A model generated the notes under the pieces. It saw nothing but the letters and a program-made list of their open reading frames with translations, searched no databases and was not told the DNA's origin. The position numbers were made by a program, and so were the translations under genes. DNA of 64,000 nt from Coraliomargarita_B sp036735565 (lineage in GTDB: Bacteria > Verrucomicrobiota > Verrucomicrobiia > Opitutales > Coraliomargaritaceae): contig DAINOC010000005.1 in assembly GCA_036735565.1 (NCBI GenBank), positions 1-64,000 of the forward strand. Direction: 5' to 3'. Shown one piece after another: positions 11,440 to 20,380 of the stretch; position 1 is the first letter of the stretch; each line of letters opens with the position of its first letter.

Positions 11440-12036
11440 TTATTGACCTTCGGCTTCGGCCAGTGCGCGGACGTAGAGCTCGCGGCTGATCCAGGCGTCG
11501 GTGGCGGCGTAAAGGATCTGCTTATTGTCGAGTTCCGGGCGGGCCCAGTTCGATACCTGGGCGGCTTTGCTAATGCGGCCGTGCAGGATCAAGCCCGCGA
11601 GAGCGCGGAGTCCTTTGTTGGCATAGCCGAGCTTGCTGGTGAGGTCGGCGATTTCCACAAACCCCGCCGGTTCGAAGGCCTCCATGGCGCGCAGTTCCTT
11701 CACATCGTCTTTGATGGCCACACCGGTTTTCAGGATCGTCGGCGATTCCAGCAGCGGAAGCAAGGGGGCCAGCGTCTTGATTTTGGAAATGCGAAAGAGG
11801 TAGACGGTGTCGGCGGTGGCCAACTGCACGAGCGATGGGGGGTAGTAGTCGCCTTTTTTGAAAGTCGGTCGGGTTTCGGTATCGAAGCCCAGGTGGGGCT
11901 CGGAGAGTAGCCTCTCCACCGCAGCGCACATGGCGGACTCGTCCTCCAGCACCTCAATCGGGCCTTCCCAGGAGATTAGCGGGAGTTCGTTGATCTCGGC
12001 TTTGGAGATTTCCCGTGGCTTGGCTTCGTCTGACAT
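11440..12036 (-). CDS. 3'-5' exonuclease, RNase D-like (DEDDy)
   Basis: A 198-residue single-domain DEDDy exonuclease. Exo I is GFDTETRP, exo II is around GVAIKDDVKELR, and exo III is YAATDAWISRELY with the Tyr and Asp expected of the DEDDy class. The HRDC domains of full RNase D are absent, so it resembles the short Werner-type exonuclease-domain proteins. The ATG at 12036 was chosen; a TTG five codons upstream would overlap the previous gene by 4 bases. It is probably co-transcribed with the metallo-beta-lactamase gene upstream. Substrate (tRNA, other RNA or DNA) cannot be told. Confidence 0.85.
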   Translation of the reverse strand: MSDEAKPREISKAEINELPLISWEGPIEVLEDESAMCAAVERLLSEPHLGFDTETRPTFKKGDYYPPSLVQLATADTVYLFRISKIKTLAPLLPLLESPTILKTGVAIKDDVKELRAMEAFEPAGFVEIADLTSKLGYANKGLRALAGLILHGRISKAAQVSNWARPELDNKQILYAATDAWISRELYVRALAEAEGQ

Positions 12037-12047
12037 GATCGGTTCTT

Positions 12048-13019
12048 TCAAGCTTCGAGGATGAGCCCGTCATGAGCCAGAGCGAATTTCTTTGGAAACG
12101 CCGCTTCCGGGCTGCGGCCGAGTTCGCGGTTGATCTGCGCCGCGAACTGGATCGACTCCAGCTGAATCGACTCAATAACCTCATCGGTGTAGGTGGGTTC
12201 GTGATGGAAGATGACCAACTGCTTCGCGCAGGCCCGTGTGGCCAGCTCAACAGCCGTGATGTGGTTGGAGTGGCCCCAATCCCGTTTCTCGTTCATGGCC
12301 TCTTCCAGCGTGTATTGGCCATCGAGGATGAGCACGTCCGCGTTCCAATAAAAATCGACAAAGGGGTAATCGGCCGCCTTTGCCTCGGCGCCATGCTCGC
12401 AGTCGGAAGAGTAGACAATTGACTTCCCCTCCTTTTCGAAGCGGTAGCCCCAGGAGTCGCCGGGATGTTTTTGTTTGATACTGCGGACCCTCAGCTCCCC
12501 CAACTCAAACACCGCGCCCTCGTCCCGCAGATCGAATTCGATCGTCGCCTGCATCGCCTCGAAAGGGACCGGGAAGCAGGGCGCCTTCATTTGATCGCGG
12601 AGGCATGGCTCCATGTCGGGATGGAACCCGTGAAAGATAATCCGGTTGCCGGGTTGGTAGGCTGGGGTGAAAAAAGGAAAGCCCTGAATGTGGTCCCAGT
12701 GCAGATGGGAAATAAAAATATGGTAGGTCCGCGGCGCCGCATCGGCCTCAATGGTATGGGCAAAGTCGCGGATGCCGGAGCCGGCGTCGCAGAGGATGAC
12801 GGCGTCGCTCCCGTCGTCGATCTGCACGCAGGAGGTATTGCCTTTGTAGCTGCCGCGCAAACGATAGGGGAGTTGATCCACGAAGGAACTCACGGCTTCC
12901 TCATCAGCGAAGGCTTCATTTCGCGCGGCCCAGATGGCGGCCTCGATTTTGCTGCGGATCGCATCGGGCGCAATCGGGGTAGGGAGTGAGCCACAGGAGC
13001 CCCAGATGATGGCTTTCAT
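12048..13019 (-). CDS. MBL-fold metallo-hydrolase
   Basis: A 323-residue metallo-beta-lactamase-fold protein. The metal motif HLHWDH (HxHxDH) follows a typical GSCGSLPTP start, and SSDCEH and a late His (HSNHIT, HHEP) provide further ligands. The start MKAIIWGSCGS fits the family; a frame 17 codons longer carries a non-conserved tail. Related proteins act on small phosphodiesters or nucleic acids, so the substrate is undecided. It lies 11 bases upstream of the exonuclease gene. Confidence 0.82.
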   Translation of the reverse strand: MKAIIWGSCGSLPTPIAPDAIRSKIEAAIWAARNEAFADEEAVSSFVDQLPYRLRGSYKGNTSCVQIDDGSDAVILCDAGSGIRDFAHTIEADAAPRTYHIFISHLHWDHIQGFPFFTPAYQPGNRIIFHGFHPDMEPCLRDQMKAPCFPVPFEAMQATIEFDLRDEGAVFELGELRVRSIKQKHPGDSWGYRFEKEGKSIVYSSDCEHGAEAKAADYPFVDFYWNADVLILDGQYTLEEAMNEKRDWGHSNHITAVELATRACAKQLVIFHHEPTYTDEVIESIQLESIQFAAQINRELGRSPEAAFPKKFALAHDGLILEA

Positions 13020-13208
13020 AGGAGAGGGGTGTAAAGGGAGAAAAAAATCAATCCGGTGACGATGAGTCAAAACATTGTGGAATCAAAAACGGCCGGATTT
13101 TGAGCGGCCGCGCCGGTATGGGCTATGCCGAAAGATTAGGGTCGCCGCAGGGGAGGGAGCCGCCTCAGACATCTGGGTGGCCCGTGGATCGGGTCCTTAG
13201 GTCCAGGC

Positions 13209-13835
13209 TCAGGCTTGGGCGGCTTGAGCCAGTGCTTCTTTGACTTGCGCAGTGATGGCGGTCCAATCCTTTTGAGCGATCTGAGCCTTCGTCGCGAGCC
13301 ATGAGCCGCCGATGGCGAACACCTCCGGCATGGCGAGGTAGGTATTCATGTTTTCGAGCGAGACCCCCCCTGTCGGGCAAAACTTGATGCCGAGGTTGGC
13401 ATAGGGTGCGGCCATTGCGCTCAGCAGCTTCGGGCCGCCGGCGGCACCAGCGGGGAAGAACTTGAGGTGGGAGCAACCCGCCTTAATTGCGGCCTGGATG
13501 TCGCTCGGCGTCATCACTCCGGGGATAAAGGGGATGCCCTGCTCGCGGAAGAAGGCGATCGTCTCGGGGTCGGTGCCCGGTGCGAGTCCGAACCGGCTTC
13601 CGGCATCGATAGCGCGCTTGGCCTGCTCGGGGGTGACGACCGTGCCGGCCCCTGTCATCATCTCGGGGAAGCGCTTGGTGATACGCTCGATGGCCTCGGC
13701 CGCGGCAGCGGTGCGGAAGGTCACTTCGATGATATTGAGGCCTCCGGCGAGAAGCGCTTCGGCGAGGGGTTCAGCATCGTTGGCATCGTCGATGACGATG
13801 ACGGGGATGACGGGAAATTTTTCGAGGTCGGACAT
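13209..13835 (-). CDS. eda: 2-dehydro-3-deoxy-6-phosphogluconate aldolase
   Basis: A 208-residue class I aldolase. The catalytic Glu lies in NIIEVTFRT, the Schiff-base Lys in HLKFFPAGA, and FGLAPGTDPE and FCPTGGVSLENM are family signatures. It splits KDPG into pyruvate and glyceraldehyde-3-phosphate. It follows kdgK on the same strand, so the pair degrades 2-keto-3-deoxygluconate from uronates or the Entner-Doudoroff route. A 145-base gap with short T-rich repeats (around 13845-13880) separates it from kdgK. Confidence 0.94.
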   Translation of the reverse strand: MSDLEKFPVIPVIVIDDANDAEPLAEALLAGGLNIIEVTFRTAAAAEAIERITKRFPEMMTGAGTVVTPEQAKRAIDAGSRFGLAPGTDPETIAFFREQGIPFIPGVMTPSDIQAAIKAGCSHLKFFPAGAAGGPKLLSAMAAPYANLGIKFCPTGGVSLENMNTYLAMPEVFAIGGSWLATKAQIAQKDWTAITAQVKEALAQAAQA

Positions 13836-13980
13836 GGTTTCTTTAAGGTTCTCCAGTTTTCTGTTTTCCAGTTTTCAGTTGGGGGTAATTGAGAGTGAGT
13901 CGGTGGTGAGGAAGTTCACGACTGCTAAACCGGCAACGGTTCAACTGGTTGACTTTTTAACAGCGCCGCTCGGCTGCGCC

Positions 13981-15078
13981 CTAGCGGTCGACGCGGGCCC
14001 CACCGCCGGCCTTGATTTTTTTAACCTCCTTGAGGGAGGCCATGGTGGTGTCGCCCGGGGTGGTCATGGCGAGGGCACCATGGACGCAGCCGTAATCGAC
14101 GGCTTCCTGCGGGTCGTTCGCGCTGAGGAAGCCGTAGATGAAGCCGGAAGCAAAGCTGTCGCCCCCGCCGACGCGGTCGAGTATCTCGAGGTTGGGGAAT
14201 TGGATGGACTCGTAGAATTGGCCATCGTGCCAGGCCATAGCCGCCCAGTCGTTGATGGTGGCGCTCTTGACGGCACGCAGGGTGGTGGCGGTGGCCTTGA
14301 AGTTGGGGAACTGCTTGATCGCGGTTTGGATCATGTTCTTGAAGGCTTCGACCGGGATGTGGGAGATGTTTTCGTCGACCCCTTCGACTTCGAAGCCGAG
14401 GCAGGCGGTGAAGTCCTCCTCGTTGCCGATCATGACGTCGACGTACTGCGCGATCTCGCGGTTGACCTCCTGGCACTTGGCCAGCCCGCCGAAGTCCTTC
14501 CATAGGGAAGGACGGTAGTTGAGGTCGTAGCTGACGATGGTGCCGTGTTTCTTGGCGCACTTAACCGCCTCCAGCACGACGTCGGGGGTGGTTTCACTGA
14601 GGGCGGCATAGATACCGCCAGTGTGGAACCATTGGGCTCCGCGCTTGCCGAAAATTTCCTCCCAGTCGATGTCGCCGGGTTTGAGTTGGCTGGCGGCGGT
14701 GTTGCCGCGGTCAGGGCAGCCAACAGCGCCGCGGATGCCAAAGCCCCGCTCGGTGAAGTTCAGGCCGTTGCGCACGGTGCGGCCGATGCCGTCATACTCG
14801 ACCCATTTGATGAAACGGGTGTCCACACCGCCCTGCAGAATGAAGTCCTCTACGAGACGCCCTACCGGATTGTCGGCGAAGGCCGTGACGACTGCGGTGT
14901 TGAGGCCGAAGCAGCGGCGCAGGCCACGTGTCACATTGTATTCGCCGCCGCCTTCCCAGGCCTGGAACTGGCGCGAGGTGTGAACACGGTTTTCGCCCGG
15001 ATCGAGGCGGAGCATCACCTCGCCGAGAGAGATGCAGGCGTATTCACAGGAGTCAGCAGGTTTGATATCGATAGCCAT
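13981..15078 (-). CDS. kdgK: PfkB-family sugar kinase, probable 2-keto-3-deoxygluconate kinase
   Basis: A 365-residue ribokinase-fold (PfkB) protein. The N-terminal GEVMLRLDPGENRV and GGEYNVTRGLRR fit the substrate lid and binding region, and RVGGGDSFASGFIYG is PfkB signature 2 with the catalytic Asp. Phosphorylation of KDG is inferred from similarity to KdgK and the downstream eda gene. It is divergent from a XylR-like regulator; two inverted copies of a 15-base site lie in the space between (15122-15197), so control by that regulator is likely. Confidence 0.85.
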   Translation of the reverse strand: MAIDIKPADSCEYACISLGEVMLRLDPGENRVHTSRQFQAWEGGGEYNVTRGLRRCFGLNTAVVTAFADNPVGRLVEDFILQGGVDTRFIKWVEYDGIGRTVRNGLNFTERGFGIRGAVGCPDRGNTAASQLKPGDIDWEEIFGKRGAQWFHTGGIYAALSETTPDVVLEAVKCAKKHGTIVSYDLNYRPSLWKDFGGLAKCQEVNREIAQYVDVMIGNEEDFTACLGFEVEGVDENISHIPVEAFKNMIQTAIKQFPNFKATATTLRAVKSATINDWAAMAWHDGQFYESIQFPNLEILDRVGGGDSFASGFIYGFLSANDPQEAVDYGCVHGALAMTTPGDTTMASLKEVKKIKAGGGARVDR

Positions 15079-15121
15079 AGGGATCTTGGGATGTGGACGG
15101 ATTGGGTGTTGGTTGAAAAGT

Positions 15122-15197
15122 GCGTAAACGTGAAAAAGTATCAGCAGTCAGGGCAAACTATAATTGCATAATAAGCTCAAAATTTTCACTTTCACGC
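15122..15197. promoter_or_regulatory. Inverted 15-base operator pair between kdgK and the xylR-like gene
   Basis: GCGTAAACGTGAAAA on the plus strand (15122-15136) and GCGTGAAAGTGAAAA on the minus strand (15183-15197) match at 13 of 15 positions. Their centres are 61 bases apart, about six helical turns. The second copy ends 3 bases before the regulator start. Such asymmetric sites in opposite orientation suit an AraC-type DNA-binding domain. Binding by the adjacent regulator is an inference. Confidence 0.6.
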
Positions 15198-15199
15198 AA

Positions 15200-16300
15200 A
15201 TGATGCGAACTAAACACGTCTTGATGGTGCTAGGCAGCTACGATTATTCGGCGCACGAGGGCATCGCCCGCTATGCGGGGGAGCACCATTGGCACCTCAA
15301 TGTGAGCATCTTGAAGGACTTCCAGTTGCCCGAGCACTGGCAGGGGGACGGGATTATCACGTCTTTGAACAACAGCCGCCAGTTGGAGGAATTCGTCCTG
15401 AGGGCGGGGGTGCCCACGGTGGATCTCTCGATCTGGCGGGAGGATATCGACCTGCCCCGCGTGGCGGCGGACAACGAGGCTATCGGCCGGCTCGGCGCCG
15501 AGCACTTCATCGGCCTGGGCTACACGCACTGTGCCTGGTTCGGGCTGGCCAGTAATCCCGCTACGCGGGCGCGCTTTGCGGCTTACCGTGACACTCTTGC
15601 TGCGGCCGGGGTGGAGTGTATCCGGCTCGATACGGTCAGTCCGCAGGATGCCGCCTACATCACCGCTCGCTTGCTGGACCTGCCCAAGCCCTGTGCGATC
15701 TACACCAAGAGTGACTACGACTCGGCCTGGATCGCCGACCTCTGCTACAACGCCGATCTGCGGGTGCCGGACGACGTGGCCATCCTCGGGGCCGACGACA
15801 ACCCGCTCATCTGCGAGCGTCAGTGGGTGACGCTCTCCAGTGTGCGCTATGATTTATCGCGAATCGGCTATGAGGGGGCGGCGATGCTTGACCAGCTGAT
15901 GCAAGGCATTTCTCCGGCTGAGAGACTCCGGCTCATTGCACCGGAGGGCATCACGGTGCGGCAGAGCACGGATGCTCTCGCGGTGAAGGACCCGTTAATC
16001 CGTGAGGTGCTGCGCTTTCTCCAGAATAATCTGCGACTGACCATCGGGACCGAAGGCATTGCCGACAAATTCGGTCTCAGCCGCCGCAGTCTGGAGATGC
16101 GCTTCCGCGCCCAGATGCACCGCTCGATCCGCGAGCACCTCATCCACCTGCGCATTGAAGAGGCCAAGCGCCAGCTCCGCAAGACCCGTGAGCCGATCGA
16201 GACCATCGCGGCCCTGACCGGCTTTTGCAATGCCCCGCACTTCAGCCGCACCTTCAAGGCCTCGGTTGGCCGGAACCCAAGCCAGTTCCGGAAGGATTGA
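15200..16300 (+). CDS. XylR-like transcriptional regulator (LacI-type sensor + AraC DNA-binding domain)
   Basis: A 366-residue regulator. The first ~265 residues form a periplasmic-binding-protein-like sugar sensor (VLMVLGSYDYSAHEGIARYA, AADNEAIGRLGAEHFIGLGY, DVAILGADDNPLICE) as in E. coli XylR and LacI-family effector domains. The last ~100 are an AraC-type double helix-turn-helix (GIADKFGLSRRSLEMRFR and PIETIAALTGFCNAPHFSRTFKASVGRNPSQFR). Two adjacent ATGs (15200 and 15203) are possible starts. It probably senses a sugar or sugar acid and controls the divergent kdgK-eda genes and itself. Confidence 0.85.
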   Translation: MMRTKHVLMVLGSYDYSAHEGIARYAGEHHWHLNVSILKDFQLPEHWQGDGIITSLNNSRQLEEFVLRAGVPTVDLSIWREDIDLPRVAADNEAIGRLGAEHFIGLGYTHCAWFGLASNPATRARFAAYRDTLAAAGVECIRLDTVSPQDAAYITARLLDLPKPCAIYTKSDYDSAWIADLCYNADLRVPDDVAILGADDNPLICERQWVTLSSVRYDLSRIGYEGAAMLDQLMQGISPAERLRLIAPEGITVRQSTDALAVKDPLIREVLRFLQNNLRLTIGTEGIADKFGLSRRSLEMRFRAQMHRSIREHLIHLRIEEAKRQLRKTREPIETIAALTGFCNAPHFSRTFKASVGRNPSQFRKD

Positions 16301-16325
16301 GAGCATGACTTTTTTTGGAAGCGTC

Positions 16326-16471
16326 AATGGACGTTAATGAACGCTCATTGTTTGAATGAATTGTTGGTGGGTAGGGTGCCGTCTTCGACAAGCCGTCGGG
16401 GACTGAGGGGCTCGGTAGTGGGACTTGGTTTTTGATAGGCCTCTGCGGCTTGGCGGAGACGGCGCCCTACC
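16326..16471. repeat. Extragenic repeat and long imperfect inverted repeat after the xylR-like gene
   Basis: The gene-free stretch 16301-16481 contains an 18-mer at 16326-16343 (core TTAATGAACG) that recurs with 16 of 18 matches at 61540-61557. After it, 26-base arms at 16370-16395 and 16446-16471 pair at 23 of 26 positions (core GGTAGGGYGCCGTCT). The 50 bases between the arms form a large loop. This looks like a REP-type intergenic element; it may also separate convergent transcripts. Confidence 0.65.
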
Positions 16472-16481
16472 TCCCGCAAGC

Positions 16482-17768
16482 TTAGGCGCTGAGAACGTAG
16501 GGTTCGACCAGCGGCCGGAGGCGGTCGGGCACGGACCCGGAGATATGGATGCCATCGTCGCGCATTTCCTCTTTGCGCACACCGCCCTCACGGTGGAGGC
16601 GGGCCACGAGGTCGTAGCGGTCGTGGGGGATGCAGAGACGGAGCTGGGCGATCTTCTCGTCGATGACGGCCTCCATCTTTCCGAGCAGGGCATCGATCCC
16701 TTCTCCGGTGTGGGCGCTGATGAAGAGCGCGCCGGGATACTGCCGGGCAAGTTCCCGGCAGATGGAAGGATCCCAGAGCCGGTCGATTTGGTTGAAGACG
16801 GTGAGAATGGTTTTTTCCCGGGCCCCCAGCTCTTCGAGCACCTGGAGCGTAGTGGCGGCATGGGCGTCGATCTCCGGGCTGTTCACGTCGATGACGTGGA
16901 TGAGAAAGTTCGCTATGATGGCCTCCTCCAGTGTCGCTTTGAAGGCCTCGACGAGGCGGTGGGGGAGGTTGCGAACGAAGCCCACGGTATCCGTCACCAC
17001 CAGCGGCTGGCCACTCGGAAGCGGGCAGCGGCGGGAGGTCGGATCGAGGGTGGCGAAGAGCTTGTCCTCGGCGAGTATGTCGGAATCGGTCAGGCGGTTG
17101 AGCAGGGTGGACTTGCCGGCATTGGTGTAGCCGACGATCGCGCAGGTGGGCACGGGCACCGTCATGCGCCGCTTGCGCTGAACCTCGCGGTGTTGGATAA
17201 CGTTGACGAGCTCGCGCTTGACCCGCGCGATCTGGGTGCGGACCATCCGCTGGTCGAGTTCCAGTTGGGTCTCACCGGCGTCGCGCTGCATGGCACCGCC
17301 GCCGCGCTGCCGGTTCAAGTGCGTCCAGGCGCTGCGCAGTCGGGGCAGGTTGTATTCCAGGCGGGCCAGCTCGACCTGCAGCACAGCCTCCTTGGTCTGG
17401 GCCCGCTTGCCGAAAATATCGAGGATGACTTCCTGCCGATCGATGACGAGGATGGTCTCCTCCGTAGCCCGCTCCCAGTTGCGCTGCTGGGCGGGGGTCA
17501 ACTCATTGTCGAAGACGATGACATCGCAGCCGCGCGCTTTGGCCTCTTCGATCAGCTCCTCCGCCTTGCCCGAGCCCACGAGAAATTTGGCCTGCGGCTT
17601 ACGGATAGCCACCTCACGTTCGTGTCCGATGCCGATACCGAGGGTGGTGACGAGATCACGCAATTCGTCGAGCAGGCTGCGGGTGGTTTTCGCGTCCTGA
17701 CCGGGGAGGGTGATGCCAACGAGCATGGCCCGTTCGACCATGCGGGGTTTTTCTTTAACGTCGTGCAC
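16482..17768 (-). CDS. hflX: GTPase HflX
   Basis: A 428-residue HflX. The N-terminal HflX domain includes LVGSGKAEELIEEA and FDNELTPAQQRNWE, then a coiled linker, then the GTPase domain with G1 GYTNAGKSTLLNRL, G3 DTVGFVRNLPH and G4 NQID. HflX binds the 50S subunit and splits stalled or stressed ribosomes. The GTG start at 17768 was kept; an ATG nine codons later (17741) is possible. It is convergent with the xylR-like gene. An adjacent hfq is not present here. Confidence 0.94.
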   Translation of the reverse strand: MHDVKEKPRMVERAMLVGITLPGQDAKTTRSLLDELRDLVTTLGIGIGHEREVAIRKPQAKFLVGSGKAEELIEEAKARGCDVIVFDNELTPAQQRNWERATEETILVIDRQEVILDIFGKRAQTKEAVLQVELARLEYNLPRLRSAWTHLNRQRGGGAMQRDAGETQLELDQRMVRTQIARVKRELVNVIQHREVQRKRRMTVPVPTCAIVGYTNAGKSTLLNRLTDSDILAEDKLFATLDPTSRRCPLPSGQPLVVTDTVGFVRNLPHRLVEAFKATLEEAIIANFLIHVIDVNSPEIDAHAATTLQVLEELGAREKTILTVFNQIDRLWDPSICRELARQYPGALFISAHTGEGIDALLGKMEAVIDEKIAQLRLCIPHDRYDLVARLHREGGVRKEEMRDDGIHISGSVPDRLRPLVEPYVLSA

Positions 17769-17862
17769 AGGAGAAGAGAAGCCCGCACTCTGGAGGAAGC
17801 CAGGCGAAGGTCAACAACGCTGGTGCGACAAAGCGAAGGTGTTTGCGGCCGGCGCGATCGGG

Positions 17863-19641
17863 CTACATTCTTTCCAGCGGGGTGATGCCGAGTAGCTCCA
17901 GACCGGTCTTGAGGACAGTGCGGGTGCGGGCGCAGAGGATGAGGCGCCGGGCTTTCACGTCGGCCTCGTCGACCATCACCTTATCGGCGTTGTAGAACGC
18001 GCTGTAGGCTCCTGCCAGCTCGAAGAGGTAGGTGCAGAGGAAGTGGGGGCGCAGGTCGCCGAGGGTGAGCTCGAGGGCATTGACAAAGCCCAGAAGCTTG
18101 CGGGCGAGTGCCAGTTCGGCATCGGTCTCCAGTTGGCTGGCACCTTCGATGGGGGCATCGGGATTGAGGCCGACCTTGCGGAAGATACTGTTGATGCGGG
18201 CGACGGCGTAGAGAAGGTAGGGCGCGGTGTTGCCCTCGAAGCTGAGCATACGCTCCCAGCTGAAGACGTAGTCCTGGGTGCGGTTGCTGGAGAGGTCGGC
18301 ATACTTGAGCGCACCGATGCCCACAGCCTCGGCGATGGCCCGGCGCTCGTCTTCCGGCAGGTCCGGATTTTTTTCGCTGACCACGGCGTAGGCCCGCTCG
18401 CGCGCCTCATCGAGGATGGCCTGCAGCTTGATCGTCTGCCCCGACTTGGTTTTGAAGGGCCGCTTATCCTCGCCGAGGATGGTGCCCCACCAGACGTGGC
18501 TCATGGCGGGGAGCGGGTAGCCACGGGCGGCAAACCACTTCCTGGTGGTGAGGAAGAGTTGCTCGAAGTGGTCCTGCTGGCGCGCGTCGGTGAGGTAGAC
18601 CACTTCGTCGGCCCCGAAGGCCTCGACGCGGTAGAGAATAGTGGCGAGATCGGTCGTGGCGTAGTTGGAGGCCCCGTCCTTTTTACGGATGTTGAACGGG
18701 TAGGGACGCTCGTTGTCGCGGGCAAATTTCTTCACTTCGTCGTGCCAGACCACGAGGGCACCGTCGCTCTCCTCGGCCAGACCGATCGCCGTCAGCTCTT
18801 CGTAGATGCGGTCGACCTTGTCGCGGTAGAAGGACTCGCCAAGGGCCATGTCCACGTGCACGCCCATTTGCTCGAAGAGGCGGTCGAAGGCGGCCATGGA
18901 GATGGCCACGATGCGCTCCCAGAGGGCGGTGTTCTCCGGGTCGCCGTTTTGCAGCTTTACCAGCTCGTCGCGGGAGACATCGCGCAGCTCGGGCTGCTCC
19001 TGCTCCAGTGCGGAGCCGTCCTTGTAGAGCTGGTCGAGCGCGGCCAGCGGGTGATCGCCCAGGGAATCGAGGTCGATGCCGTCGCGCTTGATCTGCATGA
19101 TCAGGGTGCCGAAGTTGGTGCCCCAGTCGCCGACATGGTTGTCACGGATGGTCTCGGCCCCGCAGAAATCGAGCAAACGGGCGATGGCCTCGCCGATGAC
19201 CATGGGCCGGAGGTGGCCGATGTGTGCCTGCTTGGCCGTATTGGCGCTGGGGTAGTCGATGACGACCTTGCGCCCCGCCTTCAGGTCCTTCGCGCCGCTG
19301 CGGTAGTCGGTCGCGGTGGCGTAGGTTGCCAGCCAGCGTGAGAGGAAGGTGGGGGTGAACTTGAAATTGATGAAGCCCGGACCCGCCAGCGAAAGCTCCA
19401 CCAGTTCCGGGTCGAACTGGCCTGAGGTCAGGGCCGCGTCGATCAACTCCTGCGCCATCCCGCGCGGGTTGACACCCGTCCGCTTGGCGTGGCCGAGCAC
19501 GCCGTTGGCCTGGAAGTCGCCGAATTTCGGGTCCGCCGGACGTATGCCCGGATCGAATTCCGGCCCAAGGGCATCCATGCCCGAAGCGATCGATCGTAGG
19601 GCCCCGGTGAGGCCAATGAGTGGGTTGAACCAAACCTGCAT
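17863..19641 (-). CDS. argS: Arginyl-tRNA synthetase
   Basis: A 592-residue class I synthetase. An N-terminal Add-1 domain precedes the HIGH motif, seen literally as SANTAKQAHIGHLRPMVIG. The C-terminal DALR anticodon-binding helix bundle runs to the end (LLYAVARINSIFRKVGL ... LKTGLELLGITPLERM). It charges tRNA-Arg with arginine. The ATG at 19641 (MQVWFNPLIG) was chosen over a longer frame with 13 non-conserved residues. It is divergent from pgsA. Confidence 0.96.
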   Translation of the reverse strand: MQVWFNPLIGLTGALRSIASGMDALGPEFDPGIRPADPKFGDFQANGVLGHAKRTGVNPRGMAQELIDAALTSGQFDPELVELSLAGPGFINFKFTPTFLSRWLATYATATDYRSGAKDLKAGRKVVIDYPSANTAKQAHIGHLRPMVIGEAIARLLDFCGAETIRDNHVGDWGTNFGTLIMQIKRDGIDLDSLGDHPLAALDQLYKDGSALEQEQPELRDVSRDELVKLQNGDPENTALWERIVAISMAAFDRLFEQMGVHVDMALGESFYRDKVDRIYEELTAIGLAEESDGALVVWHDEVKKFARDNERPYPFNIRKKDGASNYATTDLATILYRVEAFGADEVVYLTDARQQDHFEQLFLTTRKWFAARGYPLPAMSHVWWGTILGEDKRPFKTKSGQTIKLQAILDEARERAYAVVSEKNPDLPEDERRAIAEAVGIGALKYADLSSNRTQDYVFSWERMLSFEGNTAPYLLYAVARINSIFRKVGLNPDAPIEGASQLETDAELALARKLLGFVNALELTLGDLRPHFLCTYLFELAGAYSAFYNADKVMVDEADVKARRLILCARTRTVLKTGLELLGITPLERM

Positions 19642-19783
19642 CCGCTTGAAAGAAGAATACCGGCGAAGGGGGTCAAGCACGAAGGCGGCGGTCGAGGGAT
19701 CGGATCACCGTTGGAGCGGCAAAATCGCGGCAAGTGTTTTTTGGATTGGACGGGCGGGGGTTCTTTTACCAGCGTGGGTGGGA

Positions 19784-20380
19784 GTGAACCTGCCGAATAT
19801 TCTGACGCTCTCCCGTATCCCGATTCTGTTCGGCATTGTGGGGCTGCTGTATGCGCCCTTTGCGGGGGCGAAGACGCTCGCCTTTTTGTTGTTTGTGGTC
19901 GGGGCCCTGACGGACTGGGCAGATGGCTACGTGGCGCGTAAGCAGGGCATTGTCTCCAACTTCGGGAAGCTGATGGATGCGCTGACTGACAAGGTCTTTA
20001 TGGTGGGGCTCTTTGTGGCGCTGCTGGTTGCCGGGACGCTGCCGGAGTGGACGCTGCCGCTGCTGCTGTTGATCCTGACGCGAGAGTTTCTCATCACCGG
20101 GCTCCGGTTGGTGGCGGCCAGCTCGGGGGTCGTGTTGGCGGCGGAGAAGTCGGGGAAGCACAAGACGGTCTCGCAGATCGTCTCTGCGGTTCTGCTCCTG
20201 CTGGCTGTGGCGGTGCGGGAGGACTTTGCGTCGCTTGCGCCCGTTTGGTTCGGAGATGCGCTGCATGGCGGAGGGCTGGTATTTTTCGTTCTGGCGACGC
20301 TGCTGACGGTGTCGTCCGGCACGCAGTATTTGATCAAATACTGGGCGGTGTTTACGGGAGAAGGAGACGGCAAGTCATGA
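19784..20380 (+). CDS. pgsA: CDP-diacylglycerol--glycerol-3-phosphate 3-phosphatidyltransferase
   Basis: A ~198-residue membrane enzyme with the CDP-alcohol phosphatidyltransferase motif DGYVARKQG...GKLMDALTDK, and four to five hydrophobic helices. It makes phosphatidylglycerophosphate for phosphatidylglycerol and cardiolipin. The family N-terminus NLPNILTLSRIP follows a GTG at 19784, taken as the start; GTG at 19778 is also possible and no clear ribosome-binding site decides it. The stop overlaps the start of pgpA (ATGA), giving a coupled pair for two successive steps. Confidence 0.9.
   Translation: MNLPNILTLSRIPILFGIVGLLYAPFAGAKTLAFLLFVVGALTDWADGYVARKQGIVSNFGKLMDALTDKVFMVGLFVALLVAGTLPEWTLPLLLLILTREFLITGLRLVAASSGVVLAAEKSGKHKTVSQIVSAVLLLLAVAVREDFASLAPVWFGDALHGGGLVFFVLATLLTVSSGTQYLIKYWAVFTGEGDGKS

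Noticed and set aside
16425..17885. Long antisense open frame (486 codons) opposite hflX
   Set aside because: It spans HflX plus both flanks and has shadow-like composition; HflX motifs on the other strand are complete.
18043..19341. Long antisense open frame (432 codons) opposite argS
   Set aside because: The minus strand encodes a full ArgS with all motifs; the plus-strand frame is Val/Gly-rich, matches no family, and is a typical GC-rich shadow.
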